A stretch of 64,000 nucleotides of DNA, from assembly GCA_900323505.1 (NCBI GenBank), contig OOIN01000014.1, forward strand, positions 186,001 through 250,000. The letters are read 5' to 3'. A model generated the notes under the pieces. The model saw only the letters and a list, made by a program, of their open reading frames with translations. It was not told the origin of the DNA and made no database searches. How positions within the stretch are numbered: position 1 is the first letter of the stretch; every line of letters starts with the position of its first letter. The translations under genes and the position numbers were made by a program. This DNA is from Ustilago trichophora (Eukaryota > Basidiomycota > Ustilaginomycetes > Ustilaginales > Ustilaginaceae). Shown here in pieces: positions 45,028-55,736 of the stretch.

Positions 45028-48000
45028 ATGTCGGCAGCCAATCTAGCACCCGAGGATGGGGCCAAGCTCTCCCAGCTCGCCAACATCACCCCCGACACCA
45101 TCTTCTCAGTTCTCCGCGATAGATTCTACTCTGGTCTCCCCTACACCGCCCTCTCCGACTCAATCCTCGTTTCGGTCAACCCATATGCCTCGTCTGGAAA
45201 CCGCAACAGCGATGACACCCTCCGCGAATACACAAGAGAGTACCGCGAGACCAACAAGCAGCTTCGTGGCGCTGCTCTGCCACCACACATCTTTGGTCAG
45301 GCTTGCAATGCTTACTTTTACATGCGTCGTACTGGTCAAGATCAGAGCTTGCTCATGGCGTAAGTTACTTTGGCACCATCTTCAAATATGCATTCTCAAA
45401 CATTCACTGACTCCCCTTTTATCCCTTCTTCCTTGCTCTGATCAACGTGCCTACAACAGCGGTGATACCTCGAGCGGAAAGAGCGAAGTCCGTCGTCTCG
45501 CCATTCGAGCTCTCATCGACCTCAGCGTAGCAGCTCCGGGCAAGAAGGGCTCCAAGCTCGGTGTCCAGGTCCCATCGGCAGAGTACATTCTCGAAGCTCT
45601 TGGAAACTCTCGCACTCTCGAAAACAGCAATGCTTCTCGCTTTGGCAAGTACACCGAACTTCAGTTCTCCGACTCGGGCAAGCTCGTCGGTGCCAAGACG
45701 CTCGACTACTACCTCGAAAAGAACCGCGTCGTCAGTGCCGCGTCCAGCGAACGCAACTTCCACATCTTCCATTACATGGTTGCTGGTGCCTCAGAAGAGG
45801 AGAAGGAGTACCTTGGCATTCACGATGCTGCTCACTTCCGATACCTCGGCCAGGGCGCTCGCAACAGGGACAGCGAAGATGCCGCAAAGTTCAACAGGCT
45901 CAAGCAAGCTTTCAAGAATGTCGGCTTCTCCAAGCGTCATGTTGCTTCCATCTGCCAGGTTCTTGCTGCTATCCTCCACCTTGGCAACATTGAATTCCAC
46001 TATGACCGACAACGCACTCAGGATTCCGCCACGGTCCGCAATCCAGAGGTCCTCGACAAGGTCGCTGAATACCTTGGCATCCCCGCCAAGTCGCTCGAAG
46101 AGGCACTCACCTACAAGACAAAGATGATCCGCAACGAGGTCTGCACCATCCTTCTCGATGCCGATGGCGCATCCGACCACCGTGATGATCTCGCCAAGTC
46201 GCTCTACTCGATTCTCTTTGCTTGGGTCAACGAAAGCTTGAACGAGAAGCTCTGCCGCGACGACTTTGACACCTTCATCGGCCTTCTCGACCTGCCAGGT
46301 TTCCAGAACCTGTCCAGAGGCAACTCGCTCGATCAGTTTTGCATCAACTTTGCTTGCGAGAACTTGCACCGCTTCATGCTCCGAAGCGTCTTCGAGAAGC
46401 GACGCGACGAATTCGCCGATGAGGGCATCAATCACCTGTCGCCCGAGATCCCTTACTTTGACAATGCAGAGACGCTCCGTCTTATGACCAACCAGCCCGG
46501 TGGTCTGATTCACATCATGGACGACCAGGCTCGAAGGATGCCCAAGAAGAGCGACCAGACCATGATCGAAGCCTTTGGCAAGCGATGGGGCAACCACCCA
46601 TCCTTCAAGGTCGGTCCCGCCGACCGCAGCGGATTCTCGAGCTTCACCATCAGCCACTTCAATAGCGCCGTTACCTACACCAGCGAGAACCTCCTCGAAA
46701 AGAACAGCGAGGTCGTCAGTCCAGACTTTGTCTCGCTGCTTCGAGGCAGCCAGCAAGAGTCCGGCAAGCTCGGTGGAGACCCCAACCCCACTCCCGGCTC
46801 CACCATTCCCTTCATCCGTGGCATCTTCAACACCAAAGTGCTCAAAACGCAGTCGCATCCCAAGAACGAACAGACCATCGTTGCGGCCCAGCAGTCTGTC
46901 CGGCCCATGCGTGCGCCATCCACACGCCGACCCAACCGTGCTGGTACCGTCAAGCGAAGCAACACGGTCAAGAAGGGCAACAACGACGATGATGACTCGG
47001 ATGACGATGCTGCAGACGCTGACGCTTCGACTTCCAAGAAGAATGGTGTTCGATGCGTTGCAGGCGATTTCCGTGGCGCCTTGGACCTCTTGTTGGAGAC
47101 GCTCGAGGAGACCAAGACCTGGTTCACCCTTTGCATCCGACCTAACGATAACCAGCTACCCAACCAGTTTGAAGCTCGAGTTGTCAAGCAGCAGATCACC
47201 ACTCTTGGCCTTTCCGAGATGTCGCGCAAGCTTCTCAACGAGTACAGTGTCAGCATGACCTACGAGGAGTTCTGCCAGCGATACGCCGACATTCCTTCTC
47301 TCGAGGCCATACAGATGCGTGGTGCTGTCTCTGGCGAGGCAAAGCAAAAGTTCTCGGCCGCACGAGAGGTCATGTCGTGGTCCGACGAAGAAGTTGCCTC
47401 GGGTCGTGTCAAGGTCTTCCTGTCTCACGGTGCATTCCGTGAGCTCGAAGATGAGCTGCGCGCTGCTGATCCAGAGGAAGTCAAGAACAACGAGAGGCGA
47501 GCTCTGCTTGATGCCGACGCAGCCGCACGTGGTGAGTCGGATCCTTTCTCGCCCGTCGCTGTGCTGGCTGACGACTACACTCGCAGCCGCAGCAACGACT
47601 TTGTTGGTGCTTACGGCGATCCTTTCAAGGAGCGTTCTTCGGTTGCCCTTCCTCTGGTTGGTGGAGGTGCTGCCGAAAACGATGATGGACTCGAGGAAGT
47701 CAAGAGTGAATACTCGGGCGTCTCTGGTACACTTCCCAGGCGCAGCTACGGTGGAGGACTCAGCGGTGCTGCCTCGGTCATCGGATCCGAGGCGTATGCT
47801 CCTTCTCGCAACATGTTCGCCGACATGGGCAAGAACGGTCTCAACGAAAAGGCAGGTACCGCTGCATTTACCGAAGAGCCGCTGGGCGAAGTGGCCGAAG
47901 AGGTCGGTGTGACCGCGACCCGTCGAAAGTGGGTCGCCTTCACTTGGGCCGTCACCTTCTGGATTCCTTCCTTCATCCTCAAGCGCTTCCGTTCGTTCAA

Positions 48001-51000
48001 GAGACCCGATATTCGAATGGCATGGCGTGAGAAGCTCGCCATCAACCTCATCATCTGGTTCATCTGCGGTTGCGCCGTCTTTGTCATTGTCGTCCTCGGA
48101 AACCTCATCTGCCCGAAACAGCACGTCTACAGCCCGACCGAATTCGCCACACACAAAGGTGATTCATCCTTTACGTCCATCCGCGGTGAAGTCTTCGACC
48201 TCAGCAACCTCGTTCGCAGCCATCGGGGTGTCGTTCCTGTCGTACCAGCCAACTCGATTCTTGCCTACGCCGGAGAAGATGCCACTCCGATCTTCCCTGT
48301 CCAGGTCAATGCGCTCTGCAACGGTGTCGATGGCAATGTCAGCCCTTGGGTCCAGCTTTCCAACGAAAATTCGACCGACAAGAATGCTCAGTACCACGAC
48401 TTTCGATCCTATCATGTGGACGATCCGCGACCCGACTGGTACTACGAGACCATGTGGCTTTTGCGTTCCAACTACCGTGTCGGTTTCATGGGCTACACTG
48501 GCGATGGTATCCGCGACATTCTTGGTGAAGGACGAAGCGTGGCTATCTATCGCGGTGACATCTATGACGTGACGGATTACATCAAGCAGGGCAACCAGGG
48601 TGTGCTCAAGGCGCCTGACGGCTTCCAGGCCCCTGCCAATACCAACCGCAAGTTTATGAGCGACGCCATCATTAGCCTCATCGCCCAGAACCCGGGTAAG
48701 GACATCACTAAGCAGCTCGACAGCCTGCCTCTGGACCAGGACGTTCTCGACCGCCAACGAGTATGCCTGCGAAACCTGTACTTCATCGGCAAGGTTGATC
48801 ACCGTAATTCGCCGCAGTGCCGTTTCTCGCAGTACATTCTCTTGGCGTTGTCGCTCTTCATGGTTGCCATTCTCGGTTTCAAATTCCTCGCTGCTCTTCA
48901 GTTCGGTCGTGCCCGAAAGCCAGAGGATCACGACAAGTTTGTCATCTGCCAGGTCCCTTGTTACACGGAAGGCGAAGAATCGATGCGCAAGACGATCAAC
49001 TCGCTGGCTGCTCTCAAGTACGACGACAAGCGCAAGTTGCTCTTCATCATTTGTGACGGTATGATCGTCGGTTCCGGCAACGATCGTCCAACTCCTCGTA
49101 TCGTGCTCGACATTCTTGGCGCCGACCCCAACTTGGAGCCAGAGGCGCTCAGCTTCCTTTCGCTCGGCGAAGGCAGCAAGCAGCACAACATGGCCAAGAT
49201 CTACAGCGGTCTTTACGAGCACCACGGTCACGTTGTTCCCTACATTGTCGTTGTCAAATGTGGTAAGCCCTCGGAGCGCTCTCGACCCGGTAACCGTGGT
49301 AAGCGTGACTCCCAGCTGGTTCTCATGCGCTTCCTCAACAAGGTGCACTTTGGTTTGCCCATGAACCCGATGGAGCTCGAGATCTACCACCAGATCAAGA
49401 ACGTCATTGGAGTCAACCCAAGCTTCTACGAGTACATCCTACAGGTCGATGCCGATACCGAGGTCGAGGCCATGTCGCTCAACCGCTTCATCTCGGCATT
49501 TATTCGCGACAAGAAGGTCATCGGTCTTTGTGGTGAGACAGCGCTGTCGAACGCCAAAGCGAGCATCATCACCATGCTTCAGGTCTACGAGTACTACATT
49601 TCGCATTACCTGGCCAAGGCGTTCGAGTCTCTGTTCGGATCCGTCACCTGTCTGCCCGGTTGTTTCTCCATGTTCCGAATCCGCACTCCCGACACCCACC
49701 GACCTCTGTTCATTGCTTCGGCCATTGTCGAGGACTACGCCGAGAACCGCGTCGACACGCTGCACACCAAGAATCTGCTCCACCTCGGTGAGGATCGATA
49801 TCTGACGACGTTGGTGCTCAAGCACTTTGGCAAGTACAAGACCATCTTTGTCCGTGACTGCAAGGCTTGGACCGTTGCTCCCGACGACTGGAAGGTGCTG
49901 CTCTCACAACGTCGACGATGGATCAACTCGACCGTACACAATCTGGTCGAGCTCATCTTTACCCCTGGTCTTTGCGGTTTCTGTCTCTTCTCGATGCGTT
50001 TCGTCGTCTTTATCGATTTGCTGTCGACCGTCATTGCTCCCGTTACGGTGGCGTACATAGTCTACTTGATCGTGCTGGTAGCTACACAGAACGGTACCAT
50101 CCCGCTGACGGCTATCATTATGCTGGCTGCTATCTACGGTTGCCAGGCCATCATCTTCTTGCTCAACCGCAAGTTTGAGATGATTGGCTGGATGGTTGTC
50201 TACATCATTGGTATTCCGATCTGGTCGCTCTTCCTGCCGTTGTACTCTTTCTGGCACATGGATGACTTCTCGTGGGGTAACACGCGTGTCGTCATGGGCG
50301 AAAAGGGTCAGAAGGTGGTTGTCCACGAAGAAGGCACCTTTGACCCGAGCGAGATCCCTCTGCAGACATGGACCGACTACGAGAACGAGCTGTGGGAGCG
50401 CAACTCGGCGCGATCTATCGGATCGATCATCGAGGCTGCTCGAGCGGAGAACAAGTCGCTTGGATCGCGAGCCGGATCGCAGTACGCGCCAAGTCTCTAC
50501 GGACAGCCCATGTTGCCCAACAATGGAAGCTTTGGACACAGCCCCTCGCCTTCGTTTGGTGGAACACCTTCGCAATTTGGTGGATACGCCACTGGCCCTG
50601 GTTCTCAGATTGGTGGTTATTTCCCGCAAGATCCTGCTCGTCAGTCGACGTACAGCTTGGGTGGTATGCAGGGCGCATACGGTGGACAGGCCATGTCGAT
50701 GTACGGCTTGCCTCCCAGTTCGACCTACGGCATGCCCACCGGTGGTAGCGGTTTCATGCCTCAGCCTTTCAACACCACGGCCAGCATGTACGGCTATCCT
50801 CAACAAGCTACTCAGTCGGTATACGGCGGTTCGCAACTTGGCTTTGGTGGCTTTGTCGATCCACAACAGCAACAGCAACAAATGCAACAACCACGCATGT
50901 CGGGCAGTGGTGGCAGTCAGAGCCCTCCTCGTGACATTGGAGCTGGTACCGCTGCGACAACAGGCGGTCTGCCATCCGACAGCCAGATCAAACTCGACAT

Positions 51001-51145
51001 TCGCAGCCTCATCGCCGAATCAGACCTTACCACAATCACCAAGAAACAGTTGCGTGCCAAACTCGAACAGAAGTACGCTACCTCGATCGAGTCCAAGAAA
51101 GCTTTCATCAATGCAGAGATCGAACAGGTTCTGTCAGAGTCTTGA
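45028..51145 (+). CDS. mcs1: Myosin-motor chitin synthase (Mcs1-like, class V type)
   Basis: Plasma-membrane chitin synthase with an N-terminal myosin-like domain, needed for cell-wall chitin at sites of polarized growth. Exon 1 45028-45359, intron 45360-45459 (GTAAGT...ACAG), exon 2 45460-51145; 2005 residues. The myosin-like region spans ~1-780: P-loop AGDTSSGKSE (~111), switch I SNASRFGKY, switch II LLDLPGFQNL, then TRPSF-like FTLCIRPND. The P-loop departs from GESGSGKT, and switch II has Gln where motors have Glu. Membrane segments start near residue 980 (FICGCAVFVIVVLGNLIC); a cytochrome b5-like segment (~1010, FTSIRGEVFDLSNLV) follows. The glycosyltransferase core has VDADTEVE, EDRYL and the QRRRW signature (~1593). 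The tail is Gly/Ser/Tyr-rich with a Gln run, ending in a DEK-C domain (~1953-2005, LDIRSLIAESDLTTITKKQL). Gfa1 in this window supplies the precursor pathway. Confidence 0.96.
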
Positions 51146-52627
51146 TTCAATGCACATGCAACCAGCAAACTTCGCTGTGAAGTTACGTGCAGGACATTCC
51201 CCAAGTCCTTCGGTCTTTCATTTTTTTTAACACTTAGTTCTCAGTTCTCACTCCTTTTTGTTTGCAATTCTCTTAATGGACACTACTTTTTGTTTCGTTC
51301 TCAAAAGTCTTCTTCTGGCGGCTGTGCAAGTTCTGTGTGATCAAGTGGTAGGTCGTGACGGTCCTTACGGCATACGGCCCTCACCATCATTGACGAGCGT
51401 AAGCGTATTCAAGCGTATTTAACGTGGTCCAGACAAACCATCTTTAACCAAAATCTCTGCTCCTCCAGCCTCGACTCCCAATGCGACAATACGCCAATTG
51501 GGCATTCCCGCGCGCAGCTCCACCTCCACCACTAGCCCAGCGATCTGCCAGCACACAACCAACTCTTAGGTCATTGTCATTAACATCGTCATCGTCGTTG
51601 CACCTTGATGATGCCTCTGCGCATGTTGAAGTTACGTAGAGACAACGTAAAAGGAAAAAGATCGTCCCTTTTTTAGCCCCGCAAAAACAATGGACTTTAC
51701 ACTTCTCTGGACTTTAAGAAGAGCAAGTGAAACGTGAAAAGATTGTCGCCTCATGAGCAATGTATAGCCCTGATACGGAGTTACAGTATGACAGCAATCC
51801 ACTTATAGTTCTCTTTCTCTTTTACACTGCGTAGATGGGTCCAATTTGTTCTTGATTGCCTCGCTCAAGGTTTAAGTACTGTATGAAAGGCTTAAATTCA
51901 TTGTAAAACCTCCTGCCAATCGCCTTGCGTGTACATTTGACTCGACCATCCTCCCCATCCCAATCAATCAACCGTACCATCTTCGTCAAAACAACAAATA
52001 TTACCTCATATACAAAGTTTTCAAGACCAAATTACTGTATCTCGAGCATTGGGTCAGATCTCAAACACTTATACACTATGGCAGGTGCAAATTTCACTCA
52101 ACCCGGCCCCTTCCCCCCTCGTCGTCCTTTATCGTCAAAAGACACCACAACAGAAAAACCACCTCTTATCCTCACCCAAAACACTATCATCATATATATA
52201 AAAAAAGTTTTGACACCAAATCTCCCTATACACCCGCTAAATAGTCAGCTTGAAAACACACCCATCACCCAATCTGCTCACATTCATATCCATCTCAAAA
52301 ACTACCCCTTATCAGCTCTACTTTACACATTTCGTATCACGCATCAAATTTTTAAACCCCCTCGCTTACGCCCTAGCAAATCAACGCTACTAACTCAACA
52401 AAACCCCCTCCCTCAATCGTCTGCTCACTTTACTCATATCACCACACAAAATTTTGCTCCTCAAAAGTCAAAAACCATCACTCTGAACCTGCATCAAAAG
52501 AAACAATAGCAAGATTTGAAAACCTAATATAACACTTGCAACACAGTGAAAAGCCAAACTTCATCCCTAATCAACAAATCCAACCTGCTTCGCTCTCCCT
52601 TTTTCTTGGCTCTACAAGCTGCAGCTC
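51146..52627. other. Convergent intergenic region with an A/C-rich, G-poor tract
   Basis: About 1.5 kb between the convergent mcs1 and TFIIF alpha genes. The part from about 51930 to 52560 is strikingly poor in G on the + strand and rich in A, C and T. A 144-codon open stretch from ATG 52078 to 52509 exists only because such DNA lacks TGA and TAG; its product is a low-complexity mix without domain features. I leave it as non-coding. Confidence 0.5.
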
Positions 52628-55060
52628 TTAGAATCCATCTTTGAGCTTTAACCGATTGGTAGACTTGTCCATCACCGCGACCTTTCTCACCGCGGCACTG
52701 AGTTGATCCTTAATGTGAGGTTCGCTCTTCAATCTCTTCCTAAAGTGTTGAACGAGTTCGCTGGTATTTGCGATTTTGCCTTCTCGAATCAATTGGATGA
52801 TTTCGGCCTCGACTGCGTTTGCGGGAGTACGAGGAGCAGCAGTTGGACTTCCTGCACGTGAGCCTCGTTTGGAAGCCGGAGGTGACGAGGTGCCTGGGGA
52901 GGCGGCACGGGAGGAAGTTGCACCTGTCTTGGCTCGTTTTGCTTCCGGACGGTTGACACTGGTGGCAGCAGTGGAAGATGAGGAAGAAGGTGTGACCAGC
53001 GTGGCGGGCGAATCTGCTCGTCGTTTTAAACCGGACGAACCTCCAATACCAGCAGAGTTGGAAGTCTCAGAAGGGAGAGGAGGAGATTCGGCTCGACCAG
53101 GACTAACACTTCTCGCCAAACTAGGACTCGAAGATCGACTGACCTGCTTGCTTCCGATCTTGGAAGCTCCCCTTGTAGGACTTGTAGCACGCTGGGCGAG
53201 ACTGGCATGTCCTGCTCCCGGGCGCGATTGTTGCTGCGTTTGACTACCACCAAGAACGACAGGCTTCTTCTCGACGCGATCGGTGGGGGTGTTGGATCCC
53301 GACCCGGTGCCAGGGGTGCCGGTAGACTTGCCTTTGGTCTTGGCTGCTTCCTTCTCCTTCTTCTCCCTCTCTTCGCGTGCAAGCTGAATGGCCTTTTCAG
53401 GATTGGCTACGTACGACTCTTCCTCGTCCTCATCCGAATCATCCGTCGCATACGGGTTACGGCCATCATCGTCCTTTTCATACGCTTCGTTACCTTCGCG
53501 CTTAGCCAAAGCTCGCATGATCTTCATCATCTGTTTACCGCTTCCTGTCAAAATCTGATCCTCGTCTTCTGGTGCGCTCGCTTCATCAGCTGCTTCGTCG
53601 TCATCACCCATATTGTTGGCACGGGCCATCTCGCGCTTGAGTCGCTCTTCGAGTTCCTTGGCCTCCTCGTCGTCTACAACGTCAGCTTCGGGGTCGTGTA
53701 TCTCCTCGTCATCGGCGAATTCTTCCTCGTAGTCGAGCTCGTCATATCCTGCACCTGGACTGTCTTCCCTCTTCCTCCTACGGCCAGCATTGCCATCGTC
53801 GTCATCTTCGCCTCTCAACAGCTCCCCGCCATGCACTGCCATAAGGTTTCGTCTTCGACCGGCGCCAAACGACATACCAGTCGGCAGCGAAAGCTGATTC
53901 ACCTGCGGCCAGTTGCGCCAAGCCGCACTGTCTTCCTGTTTAGTCACCGAAGACGAGCCGGCAGCGATGGGCTTGTTGCGCAAAGCCCAACGATCCATCT
54001 CCTTGGTCTTTTGGTACTTTTGATATTCTTGCTCGACTTGCTCGTTGGTCATTGTCGAGTGTTTGGGTTTTTGCAGGAATTTGTACATGCGCGAGACGGG
54101 GACCACTTTGAATCCTCCTGCGTCGCGCTCGTCGAATACGAAGAGGACGTGGAGCGAAGATGCCTCGGAGCTGGAATCACCTTCGAGCTTGCCAATCCAC
54201 GGTGCGTGTGATGTGGATGAGGATGAAGAGGCGGAGGTGCCTGTCTCTTGCTTGATACCATCTTCACCCTTGATGGCGGGTTTGGAGTCTTGCATCTTGA
54301 CATCGCCGTTGGCATCGGTGTTGTTGTTGCTGCTGCTGCTGCCAACACCGTTCTTCTTGGCTTTGAGCTCATCAATGTGGTCCTGCAAAGCGCGGGCACC
54401 GGTGGGGATGGGAGTGCGGATGCTCTCCCATTCTTCCGAGGTTTCAAAATCTTCAAGCACCCATGGGAAGTGTTCTTCCTTCATCGTCTTTCTGGCACTA
54501 TCAGCAGCCTTGTGGATCTCTCTGACCTTCTTCTTGAAGAGCTTGCTCTTGGGCGGACGAGCACTTCCACCAGGAGCGATGAGATTCTGATCGGCACCGG
54601 GACCTTTGGCGGCGACCTCCTTCCTGATCACCTCTTCGATGCGCTGCAAATCGTCATCGGGACCAGGCCAGGTGAGCGGTTGACCGTCTTTGCCCATCAT
54701 GGGTCTGTTGTATTTGTCGGTGATGGGATCTCCCGGGTTGGGGCGGGGAAGCTTGAGCCGAGGTGGATTCTTTCTGTTGAGCTTGAGAGGGGGGATAAAT
54801 TGAGTCGTGTCGTTGGGGTCGACTCGAGTGTGATGCGCAAACTTCATGAGATGGGTAAGCCATTGTCCACAGTTGGTGGATAAGAGGGGGATGTCTCGAT
54901 ATGTGGTAGGTGGAGGAGGTGGGAGATCCTTCTTGTCCTCTTCGGCTTTGAGACTGGATCGAGGATTGCCAATGGCGGGACGGGCTCTTTGTGATGCTGC
55001 TGCTGCGTTGGCTCGCCCATTCTCACTCTTGACGTTGGGCTCTGATTTTACAGGAGGCAT
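52628..55060 (-). CDS. tfg1: Transcription factor IIF alpha subunit (RAP74/Tfg1-like)
   Basis: Large subunit of TFIIF, which accompanies RNA polymerase II into the preinitiation complex. Single exon of 810 residues from the ATG at 55060 (MPPVKSEPN). The N-terminal dimerization region includes FIPPLKLNRKNPPRLKLP, the family hallmark KEEHFPWVLEDFETSEEWE and, after a Ser/Asn-rich insert, APWIGKLEGDSSSEASSLHVLFVFDERDAGGFKVVPV. The middle is acidic and charged (ELDYEEEFADDEEIHDPEADVVDDEEAKELEERLKRE). A long Ser/Pro-rich linker precedes the C-terminal winged helix (residues ~752-810, EAEIIQLIREGKIANTSELVQHF...NRLKLKDGF), which in this family binds the CTD phosphatase Fcp1. The same frame is open to an upstream ATG at 55276, but that extension resembles no TFIIF and contains repeat-derived residues, so the downstream start is preferred. 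Confidence 0.94.
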   Translation of the reverse strand: MPPVKSEPNVKSENGRANAAAASQRARPAIGNPRSSLKAEEDKKDLPPPPPTTYRDIPLLSTNCGQWLTHLMKFAHHTRVDPNDTTQFIPPLKLNRKNPPRLKLPRPNPGDPITDKYNRPMMGKDGQPLTWPGPDDDLQRIEEVIRKEVAAKGPGADQNLIAPGGSARPPKSKLFKKKVREIHKAADSARKTMKEEHFPWVLEDFETSEEWESIRTPIPTGARALQDHIDELKAKKNGVGSSSSNNNTDANGDVKMQDSKPAIKGEDGIKQETGTSASSSSSTSHAPWIGKLEGDSSSEASSLHVLFVFDERDAGGFKVVPVSRMYKFLQKPKHSTMTNEQVEQEYQKYQKTKEMDRWALRNKPIAAGSSSVTKQEDSAAWRNWPQVNQLSLPTGMSFGAGRRRNLMAVHGGELLRGEDDDDGNAGRRRKREDSPGAGYDELDYEEEFADDEEIHDPEADVVDDEEAKELEERLKREMARANNMGDDDEAADEASAPEDEDQILTGSGKQMMKIMRALAKREGNEAYEKDDDGRNPYATDDSDEDEEESYVANPEKAIQLAREEREKKEKEAAKTKGKSTGTPGTGSGSNTPTDRVEKKPVVLGGSQTQQQSRPGAGHASLAQRATSPTRGASKIGSKQVSRSSSPSLARSVSPGRAESPPLPSETSNSAGIGGSSGLKRRADSPATLVTPSSSSSTAATSVNRPEAKRAKTGATSSRAASPGTSSPPASKRGSRAGSPTAAPRTPANAVEAEIIQLIREGKIANTSELVQHFRKRLKSEPHIKDQLSAAVRKVAVMDKSTNRLKLKDGF

Positions 55061-55352
55061 GGTGTACACGCTTGCTTCCTTGTTTTCTCGTGCTCGACAA
55101 GAACAAAGCCGATGGTGAGCAGGAAGAAAGCAGTGCTCAGAGTATGAGCGTTGTATGAGACCATCCATGTACGACTCCACTTTTTTGGAAGCAACCAAAT
55201 GCAGTTTTTGTTTCTCGCACGGATCGCCTTTCTCCACAAAAGACTTTCTTGGCGGTGCACCACACGGGACAGGCACACGAGCACAAGCACAAGCACAAGC
55301 ACAAGCTCAAGCTCAAGCACACAAACGCGTCTCGGCAGTTGCAGCACAACAG

Positions 55353-55383
<31 letters not shown>

Positions 55384-55736
55384 AGCACACGCGCTCGCTG
55401 CGAGCGGAGAGAGAAGAGACCCTGAAAATGTGATGGATTAAACGAAATACCATTTCATTTGCCCCAAAGTCTCTCACACACACACACCCTCTCTCTCGAC
55501 TCTCGGCAAACGATCCGAACCGACCGCCAGCGTCATTCATGGCTCAGCATTTCTAGTCTCACCACCATCCTATCCTATCCACCCTCCACAACTCCCTTCT
55601 CCGAAGTCTCGCTCTTACAGCAAAATGGCTTTCGAATACTGAAAGGGCTACATCGCCTCTCCTCATTCCACGCGCAGGACACCGGCACACGCTTGCACCT
55701 TCCACGGCCGGCTGTCTCGGTCATCTGTAACAAATC
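55061..55736. promoter_or_regulatory. Divergent intergenic region, TFIIF alpha and the thymidylate kinase protein
   Basis: About 675 bases between divergent starts. It holds a GCACAA/GCTCAA hexamer array at 55281-55320, a GA run at 55359-55382 and a CA run at about 55473-55486. These suit leader or promoter DNA; no gene is seen. Confidence 0.55.
55281..55320. repeat. GCACAA/GCTCAA hexamer array
   Basis: Six to seven copies of a six-base unit in 40 bases within the shared promoter region. A second hexamer array in the window is the GAGCCT run at 40414-40464. Confidence 0.85.

Noticed and set aside
51925..52509. 194-codon open stretch in the G-poor tract
   Set aside because: G-poor DNA rarely makes TGA or TAG; the product is low-complexity and has no recognisable family.
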